From CAVSRC01 sp963798195 (GTDB lineage: Bacteria; Pseudomonadota; Alphaproteobacteria; Rhizobiales; Kaistiaceae): 64,000 nt of DNA. Below, one piece after another: positions 1-9,274 of the stretch (position 1 is the first letter of the stretch; each line of letters opens with the position of its first letter). A program made the position numbers and the translations under genes. Under the pieces are notes generated by a model. That model saw only the letters and a program-made list of their open reading frames with translations, was not told the origin of the DNA and did not search any database. The stretch is from the NCBI GenBank assembly GCA_963798195.1, contig CAWCSF010000004.1:124001-188000 (forward strand). The letters run 5' to 3'.

Positions 1-1497
1 TCCCGAGGCCTGCATCCCGAGGCGTACAACGAGCTGGTCGTCGGCGAAGAGCAGCTCGGCGCCTTCCGTCGGTCCACCGCCGGCATGCTCCAGAAAGCAG
101 GAAATGCCGATGCCGCGCAGATTGCCGCGCTTCTCTGCGTCTGCCCGTCGTTGCAAGAATCCGTCGAGAGCGGCCATTGTCACCGCTGCGTCTACGGCAC
201 CAGCGAAATCGCCGCTGTCGAAGGTTGCCCCGATCGCGGAGTGATAGGGCATCGCGGAGGAAGGTATGAGGTTGCGGCGGCGCAGGTCGAGTGGGTCGAT
301 ACCCAACTGCCGGGCGGCCGCGTCTACCACCCGCTCCATCACGTAATTGGCTTCCGGCCGGCCGGCGCCGCGATAGGCTCCGGTCGGGACGGTGTTGGTG
401 AAAGCGAGGCGTACGTCCACGGCCAGGTGCGGAATATCGTACACGGTCGGAAAGCAGTTGGCGAAACCCATGGTTGCGATGATTGCGCCGGACGAGGCGA
501 CATAGGCGCCGAGATCGACAACGGCCGCCACGTCCAGCGCGAGGAATCGGCCATCCTTGTCCAGCGCCAGCGTTGCCTCGGCGGCATTGTCCCGGCCCTG
601 ATGATCGGAGAGGAAGGCTTCCGATCGCGTCGCCATCCAATGAACGGGCCTGCCGGTCAGCTTCGCTGCCACCAACAAAGCCGCATGCTCAGGGTAGGGC
701 GGCGTCTTGAGGCCGAACGCCCCGCCCACATCGGCGCTGAGGACGCGGAGCTCCTTGTGATCGAGCCCCATGATCGCGCAGAGACCGTTCTTCAGGGCAT
801 GGGCGCTCTGCGAGGGAGCGTGCAGTGTGGTGTGGTTGGCCGTGGCGTCGTAGATGGCCGTCGCGCCGCGCGTCTCTAGCGGTACGCCGGCAATCCGCTG
901 GTTGGTCACCGCGATGCGCACGACATGCGCTGCCGCCGCGATGATGCGCTGCACCTCCTGCCGCTGTGCCTCGCTCACCGCTGGAACAGTCCAGTCCATC
1001 GCCAGATTGCCCGGTGCCTCCGGCCAAATCTGGTACGCGCCCGCGGCCAACGCCGCCGTTCCTCCCGTTACGACCGGTCGCGCGTCGTAGTCGACCGACA
1101 CCATGTCGGCGGCGGCGCGCGCTGCGGCCGGCGTCTCCGCCACGACCAGCGCGATCGGTTCGCCTATGTGCACCACGCGGTCCGTGGCGAGTGCAGGCCG
1201 GGATGGAACGATGAGCGGCTTGTCGTCACGGCCCTTTTGCGGGGGCGGGCGGGAAATGCTGCCTATTCCGGCCGCATCCATGTCGGCCGACGTCAGGATC
1301 GCGACCACGCCCGGCAGTGCGCGCGCCTCGGCGATGTCGACGCGAATGGCCGCATGCGCATGCTCCGAACGCACGAATACCGCCGCTAGTTGGCCCGCGA
1401 CGTGGAGATCGTCGGAGAAGCGGCCTTCCCCACGGACCAGCGGAATATCCTCGACCCGCCGGGTTGGCGGGAACTCATGCTGTATGTTTGGGTTCAT
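1..1497 (-). CDS. coxL: xanthine dehydrogenase family molybdopterin-binding subunit, form II CoxL-like (3' end outside window)
   Basis: Large molybdenum-cofactor subunit of a CO-dehydrogenase/xanthine-dehydrogenase type hydroxylase. The reverse-strand frame is open from ATG at 1497 to base 1, giving 499 residues of a family usually near 770-800, so the C-terminal third lies outside the window. The N-terminus has the family pattern of a short lead, then R-R-V-E-D-I-P-L-V-R-G-E-G-R-F (aldehyde oxidase/xanthine dehydrogenase a/b hammerhead domain). The active-site loop reads A-Y-R-G-A-G-R at residues 374-380. This is the form II signature; form I CO dehydrogenase has A-Y-x-C-S-F-R. An in-frame stop lies just upstream, so ATG 1497 is the best start. 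Form II enzymes often do not oxidise CO and their substrates are mostly unknown. The matching small and medium subunits may be those at 49684-50978. It diverges from glgE. Confidence 0.88.
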   Translation of the reverse strand, partial: MNPNIQHEFPPTRRVEDIPLVRGEGRFSDDLHVAGQLAAVFVRSEHAHAAIRVDIAEARALPGVVAILTSADMDAAGIGSISRPPPQKGRDDKPLIVPSRPALATDRVVHIGEPIALVVAETPAAARAAADMVSVDYDARPVVTGGTAALAAGAYQIWPEAPGNLAMDWTVPAVSEAQRQEVQRIIAAAAHVVRIAVTNQRIAGVPLETRGATAIYDATANHTTLHAPSQSAHALKNGLCAIMGLDHKELRVLSADVGGAFGLKTPPYPEHAALLVAAKLTGRPVHWMATRSEAFLSDHQGRDNAAEATLALDKDGRFLALDVAAVVDLGAYVASSGAIIATMGFANCFPTVYDIPHLAVDVRLAFTNTVPTGAYRGAGRPEANYVMERVVDAAARQLGIDPLDLRRRNLIPSSAMPYHSAIGATFDSGDFAGAVDAAVTMAALDGFLQRRADAEKRGNLRGIGISCFLEHAGGGPTEGAELLFADDQLVVRLGMQASG

Positions 1498-1660
1498 ATC
1501 TAGGGAATATTAGCGAACGGGAGACGGAAAAGTGCCGTTTCGGCTGGCGATCCGCCGAGGATAGCGCCGAATCCCGTTGATACAACGAGTGAATGCGCGA
1601 TCTGGGGCGAATCATGGTTCCCCCCTTGATTGCGCGCATTGGATTGGGCGAGCATGAGTG
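1498..1660. promoter_or_regulatory. divergent intergenic region between coxL-like gene and glgE
   Basis: About 160 bases separate the divergent starts of the CoxL-like gene and glgE, so both promoters should lie here. I see no convincing -35/-10 pair, long palindrome or small reading frame. It is listed only because the glgE-malQ operon must be transcribed from it. Confidence 0.4.
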
Positions 1661-3724
1661 ATGGCGAAACCTGCGGCCGCTGAACGACGTCCGAAGGCGC
1701 CCAAGGCCAAAGCGCCTTTGGTTGAGGGTGTTGCGGCTGCCGACAAGGCGCTGCTGGCGCTCGCTGCCAATCGCGTTGCGATTGAATCCGTTTCACCCGA
1801 AGTCGATGCTGGACGCTTCCCGGCCAAGACGACCGTAGGGGAGTCCTTCGTCGTTGAAGCGGATATCTTCGCCGATGGGCACGACACCATTGCCGCGGCC
1901 TTCCTCGTTCGTCCCGAGGGCAGCGAGGATTGGCGCGAAGTGCCGATGGCCTTCTTCGACAACGACCGCTGGCGCGGCGTCACCAGTTTTGATGCCATCG
2001 GAAGGTACCATTACACGCTGATCGGCTGGCGCGATCTCTTCGCCAACTGGCGAAGCGAGGTCACCAAGAAGCACGCCGCAGGGCTCAATCTTTCTCTGGA
2101 ATTGACCGAAGGCCGCAACCTTGTGGAGGCGGCGCGCGCGCCCGCCAACGACCGGGCGTCAAAGTCCGACCGCGCCGCGCTCGCTGATTTGGTCAAGGCG
2201 TTCGACGCCGCGTCGGAGGATGCCGGCCGGCTGCAAATTCTCATGGCGGCAGACACGGCGGCGCTGATGGGTCGCGCCGGCGTGCGCACGGACCTGTCGC
2301 TCTATGCCCGCGAACTGGTGGTCCTGGTCGAGCGCCGCAGGGCCGCGTTCAGCGCCTGGTACGAGCTCTTCCCGCGCTCGGCTTCCAACGACGTCAATCG
2401 CCATGGCACGTTCGACGACGTTATCGCGCGGCTTCCCTACGTCCGCGACATGGGCTTCGACGTACTCTACTTCCCGCCGATCCATCCGATCGGCAGCACC
2501 AATCGCAAGGGCCGCAACAATTCGGTGGTCGCCGGTCCGCACGATACCGGGAGCCCCTATGCCATCGGCTCGGCCGAGGGCGGACATGATGCGCTCCATC
2601 CCGAGTTGGGGACGTTCGACGATTTCGCCCGGCTGGTGAAGGCCGCCAAGGGACAAGGCTTGGATATCGCAATTGATTTTGCGATCAACTGTTCGCCGGA
2701 TCATCCCTGGATCAAGCAGCATCCGGAGTGGTTCGACTGGCGGCCCGATGGCACCATCAAATACGCCGAGAACCCGCCGAAGAAATACGAGGACATCGTC
2801 AATATCGAGTTTTATCGCGGTGGCCTGCCGTCGGTCTGGTACGCGCTCCGTGATATCGTTCTGTTCTGGTGCGCGCACGACGTCCTCATCTTCCGCGTCG
2901 ACAATCCGCACACCAAGCCGTTCCCATTCTGGGAATGGATGATCGGCGAGGTTCAGTCGAAATATCCCGAAGCGATCTTCCTGGCCGAGGCCTTCACCAG
3001 GCCGAAGGTGATGAAGCGCCTCGCCAAGGTCGGCTTCACCCAATCGTATTCCTACTTCACGTGGCGAAACACGAAGCAGGAACTGACCGATTATCTGACC
3101 GAACTGACCACGACGGAGTGCCGCCACACCATGCGGCCGAATTTCTTCGCCAACACGCCGGATATCAACCCGGTCTTCTTGCAATCGAGCGGCCGCGCCG
3201 GCTTCCGCACGCGCCTCGTGCTGGCGTCGGCGCTTGGCGGCAACTACGGCATCTACAGCGGCTTTGAGCTGTGCGAGGCCGAGCCGGTGCCGGGCAGGGA
3301 GGAGTACTTCAACTCCGAAAAGTACGAGATCAGGGCGCGCCAGTGGGACCAGGCGGGGCACATTCGCGACGATATCCGCCTGATGAACCGTCTACGTCAG
3401 ACGCACCCGGCGCTCCAGTCGTTCACAAACGTCAAGTTCTACAACGCGTGGAACGACGCTGTCCTCTTCTTCGGCAAGGCGACGCCGGACCTGTCGGACT
3501 ACCTGCTCTTCGCCGTCAATCTCGACCCACACAACGGCCAGGGCGCGAATTTCGAGGTGCCGCTTTGGGAATTCGGCCTCCCCGACGAAGCAACCATTGG
3601 AGCGGAAAATCTCGTGACCGGCGAACACTTTGCCTGGCAGGGCAAGATCCAGCACATCTGGCTCGACCCGGCCAACAATCCCTATGCCATCTGGCGGCTT
3701 GACCCGTCGGCGGAGCGCGCTTGA
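1661..3724 (+). CDS. glgE: alpha-1,4-glucan:maltose-1-phosphate maltosyltransferase GlgE
   Basis: Transfers maltosyl units from alpha-maltose-1-phosphate to the non-reducing end of alpha-1,4-glucans. The 687-residue protein has the GlgE layout: an N-terminal beta-sandwich domain (about residues 35-150), then a GH13 barrel. The catalytic pair is visible as F-R-V-D-N-P-H-T-K (Asp414) and F-L-A-E-A-F (Glu443). Their 29-residue spacing equals that of the Streptomyces GlgE pair (D394/E423). GTG at 1658 is an alternative start one codon upstream. It is the first gene of a coupled operon, and its TGA shares one base with the ATG of the treS-maltokinase gene (TGATG). That partner makes the maltose-1-phosphate donor, so the GlgE assignment is supported by motif and by context. 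Confidence 0.95.
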   Translation: MAKPAAAERRPKAPKAKAPLVEGVAAADKALLALAANRVAIESVSPEVDAGRFPAKTTVGESFVVEADIFADGHDTIAAAFLVRPEGSEDWREVPMAFFDNDRWRGVTSFDAIGRYHYTLIGWRDLFANWRSEVTKKHAAGLNLSLELTEGRNLVEAARAPANDRASKSDRAALADLVKAFDAASEDAGRLQILMAADTAALMGRAGVRTDLSLYARELVVLVERRRAAFSAWYELFPRSASNDVNRHGTFDDVIARLPYVRDMGFDVLYFPPIHPIGSTNRKGRNNSVVAGPHDTGSPYAIGSAEGGHDALHPELGTFDDFARLVKAAKGQGLDIAIDFAINCSPDHPWIKQHPEWFDWRPDGTIKYAENPPKKYEDIVNIEFYRGGLPSVWYALRDIVLFWCAHDVLIFRVDNPHTKPFPFWEWMIGEVQSKYPEAIFLAEAFTRPKVMKRLAKVGFTQSYSYFTWRNTKQELTDYLTELTTTECRHTMRPNFFANTPDINPVFLQSSGRAGFRTRLVLASALGGNYGIYSGFELCEAEPVPGREEYFNSEKYEIRARQWDQAGHIRDDIRLMNRLRQTHPALQSFTNVKFYNAWNDAVLFFGKATPDLSDYLLFAVNLDPHNGQGANFEVPLWEFGLPDEATIGAENLVTGEHFAWQGKIQHIWLDPANNPYAIWRLDPSAERA

Positions 3725-6700
3725 TGGATGCCACCGCCCCGAAAGGCCGTACGAAAGGCGACAAGATCGATCGCAGCCGCTCCGATTGGTACAAGGATGC
3801 GGTTATTTACCAGCTGCACATCAAGGCCTTCTTTGATTCAAACGGCGACGGCATCGGCGATTTCGCCGGCCTGATGGAGCGGCTGGACTACGTCGCGAGC
3901 CTCGGCGTCACCGTCATCTGGCTTCTGCCGTTCTATCCGTCGCCCCTGCGCGACGATGGCTACGACATCGCCGACTATCGCTCGATCAACAAGTCCTACG
4001 GTACGATGCGTGACTTTCGTCGCTTCGTCGCCGAGGCGCACCGGCGCGGCATCCGTGTCATTACCGAGCTGGTCATCAACCACACCTCCGACCAGCATCC
4101 CTGGTTCCAGAGAGCGCGGCGTGCCAAGCCCGGTTCGGCGGCGCGCGATTATTACGTCTGGAGCGACAGCGACGAGCGCTACCAGGGCACGCGTATTATC
4201 TTCATCGATACGGAGAAATCCAACTGGACATGGGACCCGGAAGCCCATGCCTTCTTCTGGCACCGCTTCTATTCGCATCAGCCCGACCTCAACTTCGACA
4301 ACCCGCGCGTCATGGAGGAGGTCAAGCGGCTGATGCACTACTGGCTCGACATGGGCGTCGACGGCCTTCGCCTCGACGCCATTCCGTATCTTGTCGAGCG
4401 CGAGGGCACCAACAACGAGAACCTGCCCGAAACCCATGTCGTGCTGAAGGAAATCCGGCGCGAACTGGATGCCAGCTACCCGGATCGTCTGCTTCTCGCC
4501 GAGGCCAACCAGTGGCCGGAGGATACGCGCCCTTATTTCGGCGAGGGCGACGAGTGCCACATGGCCTTCCACTTCCCGCTGATGCCGCGCATGTACATGG
4601 CGCTCGCCCAGGAAGACCGGCACCCGGTAACCGACATCATCCGCCAGACTCCGGAGATTCCCGAGAACTGTCAGTGGGCGATCTTCCTGCGCAATCACGA
4701 CGAGCTGACGCTGGAGATGGTCACCGCCGAAGAGCGCGACTACCTCTGGCGCACGTACGCCAACGATGCCCGTGCCCGCATCAATCTGGGCATCCGCCGC
4801 CGTCTGGCGCCGCTGCTCGACAACGACCGGCGCAAGATCGAGCTGATGAATGCGCTGCTTATGTCGATGCCCGGCACGCCGGTGATCTACTACGGCGACG
4901 AGCTCGGCATGGGCGACAACTACTTCCTCGGCGACCGCGATGGAGTGCGTACGCCCATGCAGTGGTCGGCGGACCGCAACGGAGGATTCTCGCGCGCCAA
5001 CCCGCAGCAGCTTTTCCTGCCGCCGGTCATGGACCCGGTCTACGGTTTCCAGGCGATCAACGTCGAGGCCCAGCAGAACGAGGCCTCGTCGCTGCTCAAC
5101 TGGATGCGCCGCATGATCGCCGTGCGCAAGCAGCACGCCGCGTTCGGTCGCGGCTCGCTGACGTTCCTGTATCCGCACAACCGCAAGATTCTCGCCTACG
5201 TTCGCGAACACGAAAGCGAGCGCATCCTCTGTGTCGCCAACATCTCGCGCGCCGCGCAGGCGGTGGAGATCGATCTCTCGCAGTATCGCGGCGCCGTGCC
5301 GATCGAGCTCACCGGCAACGCCGCCTTCCCGCCCATCGGCGAACTGCCTTACATGCTGACGCTGCCGGCCTACGGCTTCTTCTGGTTCATGCTCGCTGCC
5401 GAGGCCGATACGCCGCGTTGGCACACGCCGGCGCCGGAGCCGCTGCCCGAATTCGTCACGTTGACTGCGACCGGCGGCAAGCTCGACCGGGCGCTGGAGG
5501 GTCGCGAGCTCCGCCAGCTTGAGCGCGATGTGTTGCCCGAGTTTCTGTCGCGCCAGCGCTGGTTCGCCGGCAAAAGCACCAGCGTGAAGCGGGCGCAGGT
5601 GACCCTGCTCGGCGCTATTCCGGGTAGCGCGAACCAGCTCCTGTTCCTTGATGTCGAAACCGGCAGCGGGCCTAACCAGCGCTATTTCCTGCCTGTCTCG
5701 ACCATGCCGGGCGAGGCCAATCTTCGCTTTGGAGCGCCGAAGCTTTCCTACACGCTCGCCAAAATCCGCACAGGTCCCAATATCGGCGCGATGATCGACG
5801 CCTCGTTCGACGAGCGCTTCCATCGCGACCTTGTCGCGGCCATGCGGAGCGGCAAGGACGTGCCGGCGAACGGCGGCAAGTTCGTATTCAATGCGACCGC
5901 CGATTTCGCCGCAATGGAGCTGTCCGACGAGATTCGCCCCGTCGGCGCGGAGCAGAGCAACGTCTCCTTCATCATCGGCAGTCAGGCGATGGTGAAGGTG
6001 TATCGTCGCTTGCGGGAGGGCGAGCAGCCGGAGATCGAGATCGCGCGCTTCCTCACCGAGGTCGCCGGCTTCCGCAACACCCCGGCCTATCTTGGCAGTG
6101 CCGCGTTCCAGCCAGACAAGGGCGATGTGGTTACGCTCGCGGCAGTTTTCGCGTTCGTCCGCAATCAAGGTGACGCCTGGGGTGTCCTCGCCGAGGCCCT
6201 CGACCGGGACCTCGAGGCGTTTGTGCTGCTGCCGCGCGATGAGGCGGGCTCACTGAACGAGCCGGCGCCCGGTTTCGCGCACCCGCTGGATCTCGGCACC
6301 ATTCTTGGCACGCGCACCGGCGAACTCCACGTCGGCTTTGCCACGCCAACGACGGACCGCCAGTTCAAGGCGGAGCTCATTGGCGCGACCGACCTGAAGC
6401 GCTGGACGACGTCGATTTCGCGCGACCTCGCCAATGCCTTTTCCCTCTTGAGCAAGGCCGCGCGCCATCTGACCGGCGGTGCCAGGGCGGACGTTGCGGC
6501 GTTACTCAAGGCCCGCTCGGCCATCCAGCAGCGTGTGAAATCGGCGTCCGGTTTGAGCGACGTTGGCCGCAAGACGCGCACACACGGCGATTATCATCTC
6601 GGTCAGGTTCTGGTCGCCCAGGACGACGTCATAATCATCGATTTCGAGGGCGAGCCACAGCGCGGCATACGCGAGCGGCGTCAGAAGGCGTCGCCGCTTC

Positions 6701-7041
6701 GGGACGTCGCCGGGATGCTGCGCTCGTTCGACTACGCCGCCTGGTCGGCCATCCGCCAGATCGAGGAACGCGCTGGCGCCGTCAGTCCAAATGTCCGCGA
6801 ACGTGCGCTGGCGTGGCGCAACGCCATCTCTCAGGATTATCTCGCCGCCTACTGGGCGGTTGTCGGTGGCGCCGGCTTGGTGCCTGAAGACCAAGCCACG
6901 CGTCGCCGCCTGCTCGATCTCTTTCTCATCCAGAAGGCTGCCTACGAGGTCGCTTACGAGGCAGCCAACCGCCCTGGATGGCTGTCCATCCCCGTTAGTG
7001 GACTGCTGGAACTCGCCTCCGGCGAAGGACATTCATCATGA
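3724..7041 (+). CDS. treS: trehalose synthase-maltokinase fusion (TreS-Mak)
   Basis: Bifunctional cytosolic enzyme. The N-terminal GH13 domain interconverts trehalose and maltose, and the C-terminal domain phosphorylates maltose with ATP to maltose-1-phosphate, the GlgE substrate. Of 1105 residues, about 1-560 are TreS: it opens with W-Y-K-D-A-V-I-Y-Q-L-H-I-K-A-F, has G-L-R-L-D-A (nucleophile Asp218), L-L-A-E-A-N-Q-W and F-L-R-N-H-D-E-L. Residues of about 580-1100 are the maltokinase: F-L-S-R-Q-R-W-F-A-G-K near its start, then H-G-D-Y-H-L-G-Q (Asp956) and I-D-F-E-G-E (Asp973) as in aminoglycoside-kinase-like folds. ATG 3724 follows a TTG at 3721 in the same frame. The ATG overlaps the glgE stop, and the gene's own end overlaps the glgB start. 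Confidence 0.95.
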   Translation: MDATAPKGRTKGDKIDRSRSDWYKDAVIYQLHIKAFFDSNGDGIGDFAGLMERLDYVASLGVTVIWLLPFYPSPLRDDGYDIADYRSINKSYGTMRDFRRFVAEAHRRGIRVITELVINHTSDQHPWFQRARRAKPGSAARDYYVWSDSDERYQGTRIIFIDTEKSNWTWDPEAHAFFWHRFYSHQPDLNFDNPRVMEEVKRLMHYWLDMGVDGLRLDAIPYLVEREGTNNENLPETHVVLKEIRRELDASYPDRLLLAEANQWPEDTRPYFGEGDECHMAFHFPLMPRMYMALAQEDRHPVTDIIRQTPEIPENCQWAIFLRNHDELTLEMVTAEERDYLWRTYANDARARINLGIRRRLAPLLDNDRRKIELMNALLMSMPGTPVIYYGDELGMGDNYFLGDRDGVRTPMQWSADRNGGFSRANPQQLFLPPVMDPVYGFQAINVEAQQNEASSLLNWMRRMIAVRKQHAAFGRGSLTFLYPHNRKILAYVREHESERILCVANISRAAQAVEIDLSQYRGAVPIELTGNAAFPPIGELPYMLTLPAYGFFWFMLAAEADTPRWHTPAPEPLPEFVTLTATGGKLDRALEGRELRQLERDVLPEFLSRQRWFAGKSTSVKRAQVTLLGAIPGSANQLLFLDVETGSGPNQRYFLPVSTMPGEANLRFGAPKLSYTLAKIRTGPNIGAMIDASFDERFHRDLVAAMRSGKDVPANGGKFVFNATADFAAMELSDEIRPVGAEQSNVSFIIGSQAMVKVYRRLREGEQPEIEIARFLTEVAGFRNTPAYLGSAAFQPDKGDVVTLAAVFAFVRNQGDAWGVLAEALDRDLEAFVLLPRDEAGSLNEPAPGFAHPLDLGTILGTRTGELHVGFATPTTDRQFKAELIGATDLKRWTTSISRDLANAFSLLSKAARHLTGGARADVAALLKARSAIQQRVKSASGLSDVGRKTRTHGDYHLGQVLVAQDDVIIIDFEGEPQRGIRERRQKASPLRDVAGMLRSFDYAAWSAIRQIEERAGAVSPNVRERALAWRNAISQDYLAAYWAVVGGAGLVPEDQATRRRLLDLFLIQKAAYEVAYEAANRPGWLSIPVSGLLELASGEGHSS

Positions 7042-9257
7042 GCCCAACCAGAACCGCGCGCCCGCAGTGGCTGCCGGACGAAGGCGCGATCGACGCCGTG
7101 ATGCAGGGACGCCATGGCGACCCGTTCGCTGTGCTCGGCATGCACGGCAGCGGCAACGGCCCGCTGTCGGTGCGCGTCTGCTGGCCGGGCGCGGAGATCG
7201 TCGAGGTCATTGATCGAAAGACCGGCGAATCCGTCTGTACACTGGAGCGCATTCGGCCGGACGGTTTCTTTGCCGGGCCGGTCCCGCGCCGACGCAAGCC
7301 ATTTCCATACACGCTCCGTCTTTTTCGCGGCATGCAGCGGTGGGACGCGGAAGACGCCTATCGTTTCCCGCCACTGCTCGGCGAATTCGACATGCATCTC
7401 ATACGCGAGGGATCGCATCGCCGTCTTTTCGAGCGGCTTGGCGCGCATCCGACGTCGATGGACGGCGTCGATGGCGTTGCCTTCGCCGTTTGGGCGCCGA
7501 ACGCGTCTCGCGTCAGCGTTGTCGGTGATTTCAACCAATGGGACGGCCGCCGTCACCCCATGCGCAAGCGCATCGAAGGCGGCGTGTGGGAGCTGTTTGT
7601 TCCCGGCGTCGCCGCTGGCGCGGTCTACAAGTTCGAGTTGCTGGATGCCGGCGGCGGGCTTCTGCCGTTGAAGGCCGATCCGGTTGGTTTTGCACACGAA
7701 GTGCCTCCGGCCACGGGGTCGCGCATTTCTGGCATACCGCGCCACCGCTGGGCCGATACACAATGGATGGCGGAGCGCGGAAATCGCCAGGCGCTCGCGG
7801 CGCCGGTTTCGATTTACGAGGTCCACCTCGGCTCATGGCGGCGCAAGGACGGCAACGAGTTCCTGAGCTACGCCGACTTCGCCGACCAGCTTGTCTCGTA
7901 CGCCAAGGACATGGGCTTCACCCACATCGAGTGCCTGCCGGTATCCGAGCACCCCTTTTCCGGCTCGTGGGGTTACCAACCGATCGGCCTGTTCGCTCCG
8001 ACCAGTCGATTTGGCACGCCCGACGAGTTCGCCAGCTTCGTCGATGCCTGCCACGCCGCAGGTCTCGGCGTCATTGTCGACTGGGTGCCCGCTCACTTCC
8101 CCACGGACGCACACGGACTTGCCCGGTTCGATGGCACCGCGCTCTACGAGCACCAGGACCCGCGCCTTGGCTTCCACCGCGACTGGAACACGCTGATCTA
8201 CAATTTCGGCCGGAACGAGGTGCGCAACTTCCTCGTCGCCAACGCGCTCTTCTGGATGGAGTATTTCCATATCGATGGGCTGCGCGTGGATGCGGTCGCT
8301 TCGATGCTGTACCTCGACTATTCGCGCGAGCCCGGCGACTGGATTCCGAATGTCCATGGTGGCCGCGAGAACCTGGAAGCGATCGGCTTCCTGCGCGAAA
8401 TGAATACCCGCGTCTTCGGCGATCATCCCGGCGCCACCACCATTGCCGAGGAATCCACGGCGTGGCCGCAGGTATCGCGCCCCGTCGATGGCGGCGGCCT
8501 CGGCTTCGGTTACAAATGGAATATGGGGTGGATGCACGACACGCTCGAGTACATGTCGCATGAGCCCGTGCACCGGAAATTCCACCACGGCCAGATGACC
8601 TTCGGCATCCACTACGGTTTTTCGGAGAACTTCGTCCTGCCACTCAGCCACGACGAGGTCGTTCATGGGAAGGGTTCGCTGCTCAACAAGATGCCGGGCG
8701 ACCGCTGGCAGAAGTTTGCCAACCTTCGCGCCTACCTTGCCTTCATGTGGACGCACCCCGGCAAGAAGCTGCTCTTCATGGGCGGCGAGTTCGCGCAGGA
8801 ACGCGAATGGGATCACGACCACTCGCTGGATTGGCATCTGCTCGACGACGCCAGCCATCGCGGCATGCAGGATCTCGTCCGCGACCTGAACCGCGCCTAT
8901 CGCGAGATACCCGCGTTGCACGTCAAGGACACCGACCCCTCCGGCTTTGAATGGCTGGAAGGCGCCGATGCGGACCGCAGCGTCTATGCCTTCGCCCGTC
9001 ATGGCGGCGACGGCGATTCGCCGGTTGTCGTGGTCAGCAACTTCACGCCGATGGTGCGCGAGGGCTACCGCGTCGGTGTGCCGCGTGCCGGCCTTTGGAG
9101 GGAGCGCCTCAATACCGATGCCGGCTCGTATGGCGGCTCCAATGTGGGCAACCTCGGCGGGGTTGCATCCGAGCCGATACCGTGGCACGGCCGTGCGGCA
9201 TCCATCTTGCTTACCATTCCGCCGTTGGCCACGGTGATCCTCGAGCACGTCAGCTAA
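7038..9257 (+). CDS. glgB: 1,4-alpha-glucan branching enzyme GlgB
   Basis: Makes alpha-1,6 branches in linear alpha-glucan. At 739 residues it has the full-length bacterial layout: N1 and CBM48 modules (about 20-220), the GH13 barrel (about 250-600) and a C-terminal beta domain. The catalytic residues are visible in G-L-R-V-D-A-V (Asp418) and I-A-E-E-S-T-A-W (Glu471). Their spacing of 53 equals that of E. coli GlgB (D405/E458). L-S-H-D-E-V-V-H-G-K-G-S supplies the transition-state His-Asp. The ATG overlaps the treS-maltokinase stop (ATGA), which implies translational coupling. With GlgE it completes a branched alpha-glucan route. Confidence 0.96.
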   Translation: MSPTRTARPQWLPDEGAIDAVMQGRHGDPFAVLGMHGSGNGPLSVRVCWPGAEIVEVIDRKTGESVCTLERIRPDGFFAGPVPRRRKPFPYTLRLFRGMQRWDAEDAYRFPPLLGEFDMHLIREGSHRRLFERLGAHPTSMDGVDGVAFAVWAPNASRVSVVGDFNQWDGRRHPMRKRIEGGVWELFVPGVAAGAVYKFELLDAGGGLLPLKADPVGFAHEVPPATGSRISGIPRHRWADTQWMAERGNRQALAAPVSIYEVHLGSWRRKDGNEFLSYADFADQLVSYAKDMGFTHIECLPVSEHPFSGSWGYQPIGLFAPTSRFGTPDEFASFVDACHAAGLGVIVDWVPAHFPTDAHGLARFDGTALYEHQDPRLGFHRDWNTLIYNFGRNEVRNFLVANALFWMEYFHIDGLRVDAVASMLYLDYSREPGDWIPNVHGGRENLEAIGFLREMNTRVFGDHPGATTIAEESTAWPQVSRPVDGGGLGFGYKWNMGWMHDTLEYMSHEPVHRKFHHGQMTFGIHYGFSENFVLPLSHDEVVHGKGSLLNKMPGDRWQKFANLRAYLAFMWTHPGKKLLFMGGEFAQEREWDHDHSLDWHLLDDASHRGMQDLVRDLNRAYREIPALHVKDTDPSGFEWLEGADADRSVYAFARHGGDGDSPVVVVSNFTPMVREGYRVGVPRAGLWRERLNTDAGSYGGSNVGNLGGVASEPIPWHGRAASILLTIPPLATVILEHVS

Positions 9258-9274
9258 AGAAGGTCCTCTTCAAC

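Noticed and set aside
3838..6168. 776-codon antisense frame inside treS-mak.
   Set aside because: No domain, start context or composition of a real protein. Long open antisense frames are expected where G/C at third positions removes stop codons.
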